Source: SLLG01 sp964403935 (lineage in GTDB: Bacteria > Verrucomicrobiota > Verrucomicrobiia > Opitutales > Oceanipulchritudinaceae). Taken from it: a DNA stretch of 15,999 bases. Both the position numbers and the translations under genes were made by a program. The notes beneath the pieces are model-generated. The model was not told the DNA's origin and made no database searches. It saw only the letters and a program-made list of their open reading frames with translations. Numbering within the stretch: position 1 is the stretch's first letter; every line of letters begins with the position of its first letter. The stretch covers positions 1 to 15,999 of the forward strand of contig CAYOIB010000060.1 in NCBI GenBank assembly GCA_964403935.1, read 5' to 3'. Shown here one piece after another: positions 6,373-14,538 of the stretch.

Positions 6373-7800
6373 ATGACAACAGAAACAATCAAGGAACAGG
6401 ACTATAAAGTCGCCGACATCAGTTTGGCGGGCTTTGGGCGTCGCGAGATCGAAATCGCGGAAAATGAAATGCCGGGTCTCATGGCCACGCGCGAGAAGTA
6501 CGCTGCCGAGAAGCCGTTGAAGGGGGTCCGCGTCATGGGATCTCTCCACATGACGGTCCAGACGGCGGTTCTTATCGAGACCCTTTGTGATCTTGGGGCT
6601 GATGTCCGGTGGTGTTCGTGTAATATCTTTTCGACCCAAGACCATGCCGCCGCCGCCATCGCGGAATCCGGCGTGCCCGTTTTTGCCTGGAAGGGTGAAA
6701 CACTTGAAGAATACTGGTGGTGCACCTTGCAGGCCCTTACCTGGCCGGATGGAAAGGGGCCTCAACTGATCGTCGATGACGGGGGAGATGCCACCCTTCT
6801 CATCCACAAGGGCTTCGAGTTGGAGAATGGAGACAGCAGCTGGGTCGATTCCGAGGCGGAAAGTGATGAAGAGGCCATTATCAAAAACCTCCTGAAGCGC
6901 GTTTACAGCGAGGATCCAAGCCACTGGCGGAATGTCGTCAAGGATTGGAAAGGTGTCTCGGAAGAGACCACCACCGGCGTCCACCGTCTCTATGAGCGGC
7001 AGAAAGCAGGCACCCTTCTTGTTCCCGCGATCAACGTGAATGACTCGGTGACCAAGAGTAAGTTCGACAACCTCTATGGCTGCCGGGAGTCGCTTATCGA
7101 TGGCATCAAGCGAGCCACCGATGTCATGATTTCCGGTAAGGTCGCTGTCGTCTGTGGCTATGGGGATGTCGGCAAGGGGTGCGCCGCCGCCCTCAAGGGA
7201 GCGGGCGCTCAGGTCGTTGTGACGGAGATCGACCCGATTTGCGCCCTTCAGGCGGCGATGGAAGGGTACCGCGTGCTGACGGTGGAAGACACCTTGGGGT
7301 GGGGTAATATCTACATTACGACCACGGGCAACAAGGATATTCTCCGCCTCGAGCACATGGAGAAGATGGCGGATCAGGCTATCGTCTGCAATATCGGACA
7401 CTTCGATAATGAGATCCAGGTCTCTAAATTGGACAAGGCACCTGATGTGAAGAAGACCAACATCAAGCCCCAGGTGGACAAATACACTTTTGCCGCGGGC
7501 AATAGCATCTACATGCTCGCCGAAGGCCGGTTGGTGAACCTCGGGTGTGCGACCGGTCACCCGAGCTTTGTCATGTCAAATAGCTTCACCAACCAGGTCC
7601 TGGCCCAGATGGAGCTCTGGAAGAAGGTCAATGATTATGCTCCCGGGGTCTACATTCTGCCAAAGCATTTGGACGAAGAGGTCGCCCGCCTGCATCTTGA
7701 GAAGATTGGGGCGAGACTGACGAAATTGACAACCGCTCAGGCTGACTACATCGGCGTGAGCCCGGAAGGTCCCTACAAGGCGGACCATTATCGCTATTAA
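6373..7800 (+). CDS. ahcY: adenosylhomocysteinase (S-adenosyl-L-homocysteine hydrolase)
   Basis: NAD-dependent cytoplasmic enzyme that splits S-adenosylhomocysteine, the inhibitory by-product of methyl transfer, into adenosine and homocysteine. Its 475 residues match the long form of the family, which carries an extra segment after the DDGGDATLLIHKG motif; here this includes ENGDSSWVDSEAESDEEAI. Visible motifs are STQDHAAAAIA near the N-terminus, NVNDSVTKSKFDN before the cofactor domain, the Rossmann NAD loop GYGDVGKG (262-269), TTTGNKDI, NIGHFDNEI, and the C-terminal PYKADHYRY whose Lys and Tyr contact NAD across the dimer. The ATG at 6373 is preceded by a purine-rich GAGAAAGAG. The frame stays open upstream into metK, but that part is metK read in another frame. 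Co-transcription with metK is likely, and a strong terminator follows. Confidence 0.97.
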   Translation: MTTETIKEQDYKVADISLAGFGRREIEIAENEMPGLMATREKYAAEKPLKGVRVMGSLHMTVQTAVLIETLCDLGADVRWCSCNIFSTQDHAAAAIAESGVPVFAWKGETLEEYWWCTLQALTWPDGKGPQLIVDDGGDATLLIHKGFELENGDSSWVDSEAESDEEAIIKNLLKRVYSEDPSHWRNVVKDWKGVSEETTTGVHRLYERQKAGTLLVPAINVNDSVTKSKFDNLYGCRESLIDGIKRATDVMISGKVAVVCGYGDVGKGCAAALKGAGAQVVVTEIDPICALQAAMEGYRVLTVEDTLGWGNIYITTTGNKDILRLEHMEKMADQAIVCNIGHFDNEIQVSKLDKAPDVKKTNIKPQVDKYTFAAGNSIYMLAEGRLVNLGCATGHPSFVMSNSFTNQVLAQMELWKKVNDYAPGVYILPKHLDEEVARLHLEKIGARLTKLTTAQADYIGVSPEGPYKADHYRY

Positions 7801-7851
7801 CCGCAGGGTATCGGGGATGGGTGTGCGCCCGCGTCCTTGAGCAAGTTTTAT

Positions 7852-7887
7852 AACGGCTGGAACGGGAAACCGCTCCAGCCGTTTTTT
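7852..7887 (+). terminator. rho-independent terminator of the metK-ahcY operon
   Basis: AACGGCTGGA (7852-7861) pairs perfectly with TCCAGCCGTT (7874-7883). One mismatch separates this from an inner CGG/CCG stem capped by a GAAA (GNRA) tetraloop (7866-7869). The stem runs into six T (7882-7887). This is a textbook intrinsic terminator about 50 bases after the ahcY stop. Confidence 0.93.
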
Positions 7888-8024
7888 CAGATCAACGAGT
7901 TGGCTGCCAGCCTCAGTGGGCAGGACTGATTCGGGAGCGACTTAAAACCGGACAACTCGATCCCTTGCCTCCGATGGCCGAAATTAAATTGAAACTGCGT
8001 TGGTTCGACCCATCCTGCTGATCC

Positions 8025-8840
8025 ATGAACCAAACGTTCGCCCGAATTCCAAGAGCACAACCGCCGTGGGCGTCTGTCCTTTTTTTTGTCGTGGGTTGTT
8101 GTTTCTTCCTCCAGAGCGTTGCTCAGGCCCAACAAGCTACCTTAACGGATGTGCAGGCGGTCCGGGAACAATACCTGAAAGCAAATGGAGGCGTGGAAGG
8201 CATGGAAGCGATCCAGAGCCTTCGGATTTTTGGGTCAATGGAGGAGATCGGGGGTGATTCCTTCTTCGAGATTGCGCTGGTGAAGAAGCGACCCCACTTC
8301 AAGCGCATTATCTGGCGGCAGGCGGCAAGGGATCTGACGATGGCATATAATGGAAGCGAAAGCTGGCGGATGATTGAGGTCCACGGGCGACCTGTTGCCT
8401 TCAGTCACCTGGAAGGCGAGGAGGCCGTGGACTTTGAATCGGATCGCTCCTTTGACAGTCCGCTCATGCCAAGTGCCGATCCGAAGGTCGATATACGCCT
8501 GGCAGCACCGGAACGGATCGGGCGCTCGGAATATTACGTGGTTGAGGTAAGGCGCGCTGGCAGGGAAGAGTGGGTGGAGATTCTACTCGATCCCAGAACG
8601 TTTCAGGAGCATTTATCGCGGACGCATACCACCGTTGACGGAGAACCCGTTGTCCTCGAAGCGCGTTTTCATGATTACGAGAGGGAGGGTACCCTTTGGG
8701 TGGCGAGACGGATCGAGCGGTTTCGCAATGGCGAACTTGTTTCGGTTATGCGTTTAAAAGGCGTGGAGATTAATCCGGGGGTCTTCGACTCCTTCTTCGA
8801 CCCACCGGAGAAGGCTCAGGACCTCGAAACGGGCGACTGA
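8025..8840 (+). CDS. LolA-like periplasmic protein
   Basis: Predicted periplasmic protein of 271 residues. A long signal peptide has an aromatic/cysteine-containing core (residues 17-31) and a likely cut after AQA (33-35). The mature part starts with VREQYLKANGGVEGMEAIQSL, the opening seen in many LolA/LolB-like 'outer membrane lipoprotein-sorting' proteins. It continues as alternating strands (IALVKKRPHFKRIIW, LTMAYNGSESWRMI, YYVVEVRRAGREEWVEILLDP, LEARFHDYEREGTLWVARRI) that fit the open half-barrel of that fold. Such proteins bind lipids or lipoproteins; this branch has not been tied to a ligand. There is no lipobox cysteine at the cleavage site. It begins a run of five envelope genes, ten bases before the YdbH-like gene, so the two are probably co-translated. 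No Shine-Dalgarno is obvious. The fold is likely; the role is inferred. Confidence 0.7.
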   Translation: MNQTFARIPRAQPPWASVLFFVVGCCFFLQSVAQAQQATLTDVQAVREQYLKANGGVEGMEAIQSLRIFGSMEEIGGDSFFEIALVKKRPHFKRIIWRQAARDLTMAYNGSESWRMIEVHGRPVAFSHLEGEEAVDFESDRSFDSPLMPSADPKVDIRLAAPERIGRSEYYVVEVRRAGREEWVEILLDPRTFQEHLSRTHTTVDGEPVVLEARFHDYEREGTLWVARRIERFRNGELVSVMRLKGVEINPGVFDSFFDPPEKAQDLETGD

Positions 8841-8850
8841 GCTGTTCCCA

Positions 8851-11325
8851 ATGGTCCCCGCCCCGCGAACGCGCTATCGGTCATGGCAGGCATGGCTGCT
8901 TGGCGTGTTAGTCTTCGGGTTGGTCCTTGCGGTGCTGGTTTGGCGCTCCCTCCCAGAATGGATCGAGCGCCTGTTGGAACGTGAAGGCGAGGCCTTGACC
9001 GGTGCTCCCGTCCAAACGTCAGTGGATCGCCTGGGCCTCCACCATTCACGTCTAGGAGCGACGGCATTCTCATACGGCGGGGCAGATATCTCATGGGCAA
9101 CGGCGGATGTGACCTACCGCCCGCTGGAACTTTCCCAGGGACGCCTCCGGGCGCTTGAGTTCGAGGGGCCACGGGTGGAAGTGGATGCTGAAGAATTCGC
9201 GCGCTGGCTGCGTCAGCATTTGGGTGATCCGGATGCGGAACCTTCCCGGGACGCACCCCCGGAAGTGGTTGCAGAAGATCCTTCAGGCCGGGCGCTTCCC
9301 CCAATACCGCATCCGGGACTTCTCCTTCAGTTTCCTCTGAAACTTTCTTTGCTGGAGACGTTTCCGGTCGACGTCCTCAGTGCGGAGAATGGGCACCTGA
9401 CCTGGCGGCGGGGATCGGAGTGGGAGAGAGCGACCTTTGACCTCGTCTTCGATCGAACACCGGCAGCGGAGGAAGGTCTGTTCCGTTTGAAAAGCCCCCG
9501 GCTCTTTGCCCGTGGCGAACTCACGCGCGGGAATGAATCGGACATCGGAGTGATTCGCTTGGCTGCTTCTATTGTTGATGCGGTTGAGGTCTTTCGTGGG
9601 CTGGCACCGGTCGATAGTGCCGTGCATCCGGATCAATGGTTGCCGACAGACACGCAGGCAGGTCTTCGGGAGTTCCTTCTTGATAGTGTGATTGAAGTTC
9701 GGGAGGACGCCCTGCAGCGGGGGGGTGGCGTGATGGAAGCGTCCGGGTTCACGTTTCAGAACCCTGCGCATACCGTTCAATTCAGTTCGTTGATCCTGGG
9801 CTTTCAACTGGGCCGGAATTCGGTCCAGCAGTTGTCCTTCGGGGTGAACAATTTCCTCCTGGATTCAGATGATTTTCAATTCGCATCGGATCAGGTATCC
9901 TTGTTCTTCAGCGAGAAGGCGGGCAACGCGCGAATCGAAATTTCGTCGGGCCATCTTCATTACGGGGCCACCTTCGCGACGCAGGTGGGGCTCCGATTGG
10001 ATCTGACACCCCATACCGAATGGTGGACATCTCCGCTGGAAGGTCAGCTTGGGTTGACGGGGACCCGGTTGGGGGAGATCGGGCTGCAGCCATTCTCGAT
10101 CTATTTCTTGAACGAGGGCACAACCTTCAGCGGGCGAGTGAGCCCTTTGCGTTCAGAACACTTTCCGCTGATCGAAATCGATCAAATGAGTTTTCGGGCA
10201 ACGGATCCACTCGCTCGCCTTAAAGAAATAGAGGGCAGCCTTTCGCTCGCCCGTCGTCCGGAGTCGCGCCGAATCGGTTCGATGGCACTCCGAGCTGTTC
10301 TGGAGGAGCCGGTGGCTCGCTTGGCGTGGGACGCGGCGGGCCCGGCGGGGCAAGCGCTCGGGGGAGGGACGCTGCAACGCATAGGCGATGAGCCTCCGGC
10401 CTGGGAATTTCAGATCGGGCTGCCTCCCGCGGTCTTGGGAAGCTGGGCTTCGATCTGGGCGGATCGATTGGAGTTTAGTGCCATCGATGGATCCATTCGC
10501 CTGCAGGGAAAAGGGGCCGTCGATCCGAAGACTTTAGCCGGGGAGGCTTCGCTCTCGGTCGATTTCGATCAGATGTCGTTTCTCGCTCCTGGAAACGTCA
10601 GGGTTGCTGGCCTTCACGGGGGCCTCGCACTGGATTGGTTTGGTCTGCCTGGCATGGCTTCAGAGCAGATGATCGAGGTCGACTCGATTTTTGCCAGTGG
10701 GGTTTTGATCGATTCCATCCGCTTCAGAGTACACTGGCCGCTGCCGCATCGGCTTGAGCTGAGGGAGCTGAGTATGCAACTCTTGGGCGGCGTCGTCCGC
10801 TTGCGACCGGTGCATTTCAATCCCCTGTTGGGGGCCAATTTCGACGCCGTTTTCGAGATCGACAGGATCGATGCCGAGGCGATTACGAGCCTCTTCCCGG
10901 ACGAACGCTATCGCGTCCAGGGTCATCTCTCCGGGGAGTTGCCCGTCCGCATTGAGGCGGGCCAGCTTCTTCCCATGCATGGCCTTTTACGGCTCGCCAC
11001 TGGATCAACCGGCAAGGTCAGCATCCTCGACCCCGAATTACGCAAGGCTCTCCTCGAGGGTGTCACCGACGACCCTCGGCTTGGGGTGCGGGATAAACTT
11101 TCGGCGGCGCTACGCGATGGGATCCCGCTCCATGAATACTCGATCGCGCTCTTTGACCCCGCGACAACGGATTTTCCTGCGGTCGTGAAGATGACGGGGT
11201 CCATTAAATCGGACGATCTTATCGTGGAATCCATCTCTTTCCGCCTCAATTATGCGCTGGATGGGGTGGACTGGCAAAGTGGATTCGGCTGGGTGATGGA
11301 TCTCCTGAGTGACTTCGGAGATTGA
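8851..11325 (+). CDS. YdbH/AsmA-like inner-membrane-anchored protein
   Basis: Large protein of 824 residues: a short basic N-terminus, one membrane segment (about 12-31), then a long beta-rich periplasmic part. The start (LPEWIERLLEREGEALTGAPV followed by repeated hydrophobic strands) is typical of AsmA-like bridge proteins. The C-terminal region RVQGHLSGELPVRIEAGQL, then LRDGIPLHEYSIALFD and a closing strand segment, resembles the YdbH C-terminal domain (PF11739). In E. coli YdbH helps move phospholipids between the membranes with the lipoprotein YnbE and the periplasmic protein YdbL; neither partner is recognisable here, though the LolA-like protein upstream may play a related role. E. coli YdbH is of similar size. 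The ATG at 8851 lies ten bases after the preceding stop. Family placement is by motif recognition, not alignment. Confidence 0.7.
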   Translation: MVPAPRTRYRSWQAWLLGVLVFGLVLAVLVWRSLPEWIERLLEREGEALTGAPVQTSVDRLGLHHSRLGATAFSYGGADISWATADVTYRPLELSQGRLRALEFEGPRVEVDAEEFARWLRQHLGDPDAEPSRDAPPEVVAEDPSGRALPPIPHPGLLLQFPLKLSLLETFPVDVLSAENGHLTWRRGSEWERATFDLVFDRTPAAEEGLFRLKSPRLFARGELTRGNESDIGVIRLAASIVDAVEVFRGLAPVDSAVHPDQWLPTDTQAGLREFLLDSVIEVREDALQRGGGVMEASGFTFQNPAHTVQFSSLILGFQLGRNSVQQLSFGVNNFLLDSDDFQFASDQVSLFFSEKAGNARIEISSGHLHYGATFATQVGLRLDLTPHTEWWTSPLEGQLGLTGTRLGEIGLQPFSIYFLNEGTTFSGRVSPLRSEHFPLIEIDQMSFRATDPLARLKEIEGSLSLARRPESRRIGSMALRAVLEEPVARLAWDAAGPAGQALGGGTLQRIGDEPPAWEFQIGLPPAVLGSWASIWADRLEFSAIDGSIRLQGKGAVDPKTLAGEASLSVDFDQMSFLAPGNVRVAGLHGGLALDWFGLPGMASEQMIEVDSIFASGVLIDSIRFRVHWPLPHRLELRELSMQLLGGVVRLRPVHFNPLLGANFDAVFEIDRIDAEAITSLFPDERYRVQGHLSGELPVRIEAGQLLPMHGLLRLATGSTGKVSILDPELRKALLEGVTDDPRLGVRDKLSAALRDGIPLHEYSIALFDPATTDFPAVVKMTGSIKSDDLIVESISFRLNYALDGVDWQSGFGWVMDLLSDFGD

Positions 11326-11356
11326 AGGTCGGCGGCAGGCGGTGCACCCTCTTGAA

Positions 11357-13081
11357 ATGTCCGAGCCCGATGAGCGAAAGACGCACCGGCTGGTGCATTG
11401 GGATCCGCACGCAGATGCGTCTACACCGGGATCCCGGCCACCGCCTCCGCCACCCCCACGAAGGCGCTACACCCGGCTATGGCTCATTCTGCTGTTTCTC
11501 GGGCTGCTGCTCCTCGGTTGGCGCATGCTTGTGGTCTGGCAGGAGGTCTCTGCCGAGGCAGAACAAGCGGAGCCGGGTGACGGACAGGTCTCCGAAATGC
11601 ATCTTCCGGAGGGGGAGCGCCCAGCGCCAACTGGCGACCGTGAGGGGATGCAGGCCGCTCGTGAGCGGGCCAGTTTGCTCCGCTCCACCGCAAGAATCGA
11701 AGCGGCCAACAGGGCGGATTCCGCAGCCCTGCTGAATATTGAGCGTCTGTTTGTTCAGGCGGAGCGAGCCGCCGAAGGGCGGGACTTTGCCGGTGCCGAA
11801 CACCTGTATCGCACCGCCGAGGAGGATCTCAATGAGCTGCTTGCGACAATCCGCTCGGAACGTTCTGCGCGCCTGGGCATCGAAGCTTTGGAGAAGGCTC
11901 TTGCGGCGGACAGTGCAGTGGCCGCTCTTTTCGCGGATGAGTTGGCCTCCGTGTTCTCCCAGCTTCGTGAGGCGCAGACCGCCCTCGCTGCAGGCCGCTC
12001 TCTGGATGCAGATTCCACGGCGAAGCGTGCCTCGCAGGATTTTTCCGAACTTCAAGAGGCAGCGGTGAGCGAGTTGGATCGCCTTGTTCGCACCGGCCAA
12101 GTGGCCCTTTCAGAAGGAGAGGCCGCTAAGGCAAAGCAGGTATTTGAAACCGTCCTCGAGGCGAATCCAGACGACGAACGTGCGCGCATTGGTCGCCTCA
12201 GAAGCGAGACGATCGAAGCGGTGCGCCATCTCATTGCTGAAGGTGACGCGTTGTCGGCTGTGGGCAACTTGCAGGGCGCATTCGCTGCATATCAGGCCGC
12301 GGCCGAATTGGATTCTTATTCAGTTGAAGCCACGCAGAAGGCGACCCGGATGGCGCGCGCACGAGTCGACGCCGAGGTCGATGCGGGCCTGGCTCAGGTT
12401 GATCGATTACAGGAGGAGGGCCAGTGGGAAGAGGCAAAACAACAGCTGCAGGCCTTGGTCGATGCTTTCCCCGACCATCGGGCGCTGGCCGATCGGATGA
12501 ACCGGTTTGAGCAGGACCGGCGTCAGAATCAGATTCGCCAGTCACTCATCGCCGCCCGGATTGCAGAGGAAAGTCGTAATTGGGAACGTGCTCGGCAGCT
12601 TTACGAGGATCTGGTTGCGCTCGGAATTGATCGTCCCGAGGTGATCGACGGGCTGGAGCGGACAGGACGTGTCATGCGGGCGCTTCAGGCATTTCACTTT
12701 AATATGCGTGCGGCCACGGCAGCGGCGGAGCAGTTTGAGTATCAGGAGGCGATCACTCGCTTCAATGAGGCCATGGCCAACAAGCCGGACTACTTGGAAC
12801 TGTCTTCCGCACAAGCGGACTTGGAGGGGTTTCTTACCGCCCAAAGTCAACCGGTCGCGGTACGCTTTGAAACCGATGGGCTGACGTTGGTGAGCTACTT
12901 TGGACCGATGAACCGGGCACCTGCGGCCATGGCACGCGAGGCCTCCATTGAACTGCTACCAGGTCGCTATCGTGTGCGGGGGACGCGGAGGGGATACCGT
13001 CCGGTCGAGTTCGAGCTTGTCGTGCGAGCCGATCAGACGATGGACCGGGTGCGGGTTGTCGCCAATGAACGGGAGCGTTAG
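11357..13081 (+). CDS. single-pass membrane protein with TPR-like helices and PEGA-like C-terminal domain
   Basis: Membrane-anchored protein of 574 residues, exact function unknown. Residues 1-40 are cytoplasmic and include seven consecutive Pro then RRR; residues about 41-60 are a leucine-rich membrane segment. The rest would be periplasmic: alpha-helical repeats rich in Ala and Glu (for example GRDFAGAEHLYRTAEEDLNEL, LSEGEAAKAKQVFETVLEANP, AVGNLQGAFAAYQAAAELD and EESRNWERARQLYEDLVALG) with TPR-like spacing, probably some coiled coil, and a final beta domain of about 75 residues (LTLVSYFGPM ... IELLPGRYRVRGTRRGYRPVEFEL) that fits the PEGA type often found in surface-binding proteins. The ATG at 11357 is preferred; an in-frame GTG at 11309 overlapping the preceding gene is possible. 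It could be a scaffold for an envelope complex. Confidence 0.75.
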   Translation: MSEPDERKTHRLVHWDPHADASTPGSRPPPPPPPRRRYTRLWLILLFLGLLLLGWRMLVVWQEVSAEAEQAEPGDGQVSEMHLPEGERPAPTGDREGMQAARERASLLRSTARIEAANRADSAALLNIERLFVQAERAAEGRDFAGAEHLYRTAEEDLNELLATIRSERSARLGIEALEKALAADSAVAALFADELASVFSQLREAQTALAAGRSLDADSTAKRASQDFSELQEAAVSELDRLVRTGQVALSEGEAAKAKQVFETVLEANPDDERARIGRLRSETIEAVRHLIAEGDALSAVGNLQGAFAAYQAAAELDSYSVEATQKATRMARARVDAEVDAGLAQVDRLQEEGQWEEAKQQLQALVDAFPDHRALADRMNRFEQDRRQNQIRQSLIAARIAEESRNWERARQLYEDLVALGIDRPEVIDGLERTGRVMRALQAFHFNMRAATAAAEQFEYQEAITRFNEAMANKPDYLELSSAQADLEGFLTAQSQPVAVRFETDGLTLVSYFGPMNRAPAAMAREASIELLPGRYRVRGTRRGYRPVEFELVVRADQTMDRVRVVANERER

Positions 13082-13099
13082 GACCCGGTCGATAAGATC

Positions 13100-13849
13100 A
13101 TGAAGACTTTCACTCGACAGGCTTGGTTCCGTTTTTGGATCGCCCTGTGTCTCTGCAGCTCGGCCTCTGCCGTAAAACAGCTTCCGGATCCTGATATCTT
13201 TGACGGTTCGCTCCTAGAGGCGGTTTCAAGGTCGGCCGAAGGTGGTCAGGAAGGTGGGGGGGCGGATGGTCCGGATGAATCAGAAAGCACACTTGAGGAT
13301 GCCGGTGGCGATGGTGCGACAGATGAAGCTGAGGGACAGGATGAGGGGTCTGAGCGTTCGAACGATAATCCCGAAACGGGAGACTTACAGGAAGAAGGTG
13401 GCACCGCGGGCTCGGCCGTTGCTTCCGAGGGTGCGAGTGACAGCTCCGCACAGGAAGAGGAGGATGGAAATGGACCTGGAACACCCCCGCAAGGCGAAGC
13501 TGGCAACGCGGGTGCGGCTGCTACAGGCGGAATCGATTTTGGGGATTTGCCAGACGTTCAGGACGTCGCCATCGGTGGTGGCCGCCAGATTGATCGACCG
13601 GTTCAACCGGAGCGGCCTGAGCTGCCCCCCGGGGCCCTGCCGGAATATTCGGGCAGAGAATCCGCCGAGCGCACGGATCAGGATGGGTCCAATGAGGCAC
13701 CGGGAAGCTCGGGATCGCCCGTGGTTGATGCACCGTCTCAACCTGTGGAGGATGAAGAACAGAACAGGGGATCGTCCGGAGTACAGCCGCCTCGAAATGA
13801 GCCGGTGCGGCCGGTGGGTCGAGGCGATTCCGTACCCACGGATTTTTAG
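13100..13849 (+). CDS. exported acidic low-complexity protein
   Basis: Predicted secreted or periplasmic protein of 249 residues, not recognised. Residues 1-24 form a signal peptide with a cut after SASA. A short ordered-looking segment follows, KQLPDPDIFDGSLLEAVS (26-43). From about residue 45 onward it is dominated by Gly, Glu, Asp, Ser, Ala and Pro, so mostly disordered and strongly acidic, with one more conserved-looking island, IDFGDLPDVQDVAIGGGRQI (about 144-163). No cysteines remain after signal cleavage. The gene begins 18 bases after the TPR/PEGA gene and ends two bases before the next ATG, so it belongs to the same operon. The low complexity leaves another frame open for 228 codons; the signal peptide and position support this frame. 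Possible roles are a flexible envelope linker or a hydrated surface protein. Confidence 0.65.
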   Translation: MKTFTRQAWFRFWIALCLCSSASAVKQLPDPDIFDGSLLEAVSRSAEGGQEGGGADGPDESESTLEDAGGDGATDEAEGQDEGSERSNDNPETGDLQEEGGTAGSAVASEGASDSSAQEEEDGNGPGTPPQGEAGNAGAAATGGIDFGDLPDVQDVAIGGGRQIDRPVQPERPELPPGALPEYSGRESAERTDQDGSNEAPGSSGSPVVDAPSQPVEDEEQNRGSSGVQPPRNEPVRPVGRGDSVPTDF

Positions 13850-13851
13850 TA

Positions 13852-14469
13852 ATGAAAAGAGGTTCTCATTGGCTCCGGGTTTCCCTGGCGTTGGTTTGGG
13901 GGCAAGCCACTTACGTGGGCGCTGTTGAGCGGATTCTCCCGGTCGAGGCGATTGAAGCTAGCAGACAACTGGAGCTCGAACGGTTTGAGGGCCTGTATCC
14001 TGGAGTGCCAGCGTCGCCAGAGGCCTTGGGCGCTCCGGGAGTGTTTGTCGTCTACGAACATGAGAGGCTGCGCTACTATTTTGGACCGGTGACTGAAGTG
14101 AGTGAGGCGCAGCGTTGGGAGGAGCAGTTGCTTCAGATTCGTTCGGAGGTCATCGCCGCACGCCCGTCGCTTGAATCGAGTCAGGTTTATTTGTATGAAT
14201 TTTCTTTTCGTGGTGAGCGGAAGTGGCCGACGCGGCATACAGGCGGTTCAGCCAGGGACACGGATCCTGAGATCTCGGATGGACCAACGAATCAGGCACC
14301 GGAGAGTCCAGAGGGTATGGGCTCTGAGGCAGAGGGTGCCGCAGGGGCCGGAAACCAGGCAGAGACAGAAGACACAGGGGCCGATCCCCCGGCAGCACAG
14401 AGGGGCGAATCAGAAAGGCGTCGGTTCAGTCTGAGAGACTTTATTCGAAAGGTGTTTGGCCTGTCCTGA
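13852..14469 (+). CDS. small exported protein with acidic linker and basic tail
   Basis: Predicted exported protein of 205 residues, not recognised. A 24-residue signal peptide precedes an ordered domain (about 25-125) containing ERFEGLYPGVPASPEALG, VFVVYEHERLRYYFGPV and SQVYLYEFSFRGERKWP: mixed helix and strand with many Tyr and Phe. Residues about 126-185 are a Gly/Glu/Ala/Pro/Asp linker like the whole of the previous gene's product. The protein ends in a basic, possibly amphipathic helix, RRRFSLRDFIRKVFGLS, which could bind a membrane or an acidic partner such as its neighbour. The ATG follows the previous stop as TAG-TA-ATG, so translation is probably coupled. gltX follows closely. Confidence 0.65.
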   Translation: MKRGSHWLRVSLALVWGQATYVGAVERILPVEAIEASRQLELERFEGLYPGVPASPEALGAPGVFVVYEHERLRYYFGPVTEVSEAQRWEEQLLQIRSEVIAARPSLESSQVYLYEFSFRGERKWPTRHTGGSARDTDPEISDGPTNQAPESPEGMGSEAEGAAGAGNQAETEDTGADPPAAQRGESERRRFSLRDFIRKVFGLS

Positions 14470-14538
14470 GGAGAATTTCACCCGGACCTGGCCATGCGGG
14501 CGCTTGCTTTCGGCTGCTGGATCCCCACTTTGGCGCGG

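Noticed and set aside
6370..7560. 396-codon open frame antisense to ahcY, and a 324-codon one antisense to metK (5418-6392)
   Set aside because: They lie opposite highly conserved genes in GC-rich DNA, encode no recognisable domain and are expected shadows of codon bias.
13242..13928. 228-codon overlapping frame within the acidic low-complexity gene
   Set aside because: Arg/Pro/Met-rich with no motif; explained by low-complexity GC-rich coding in the other frame, which has a signal peptide and operon spacing.
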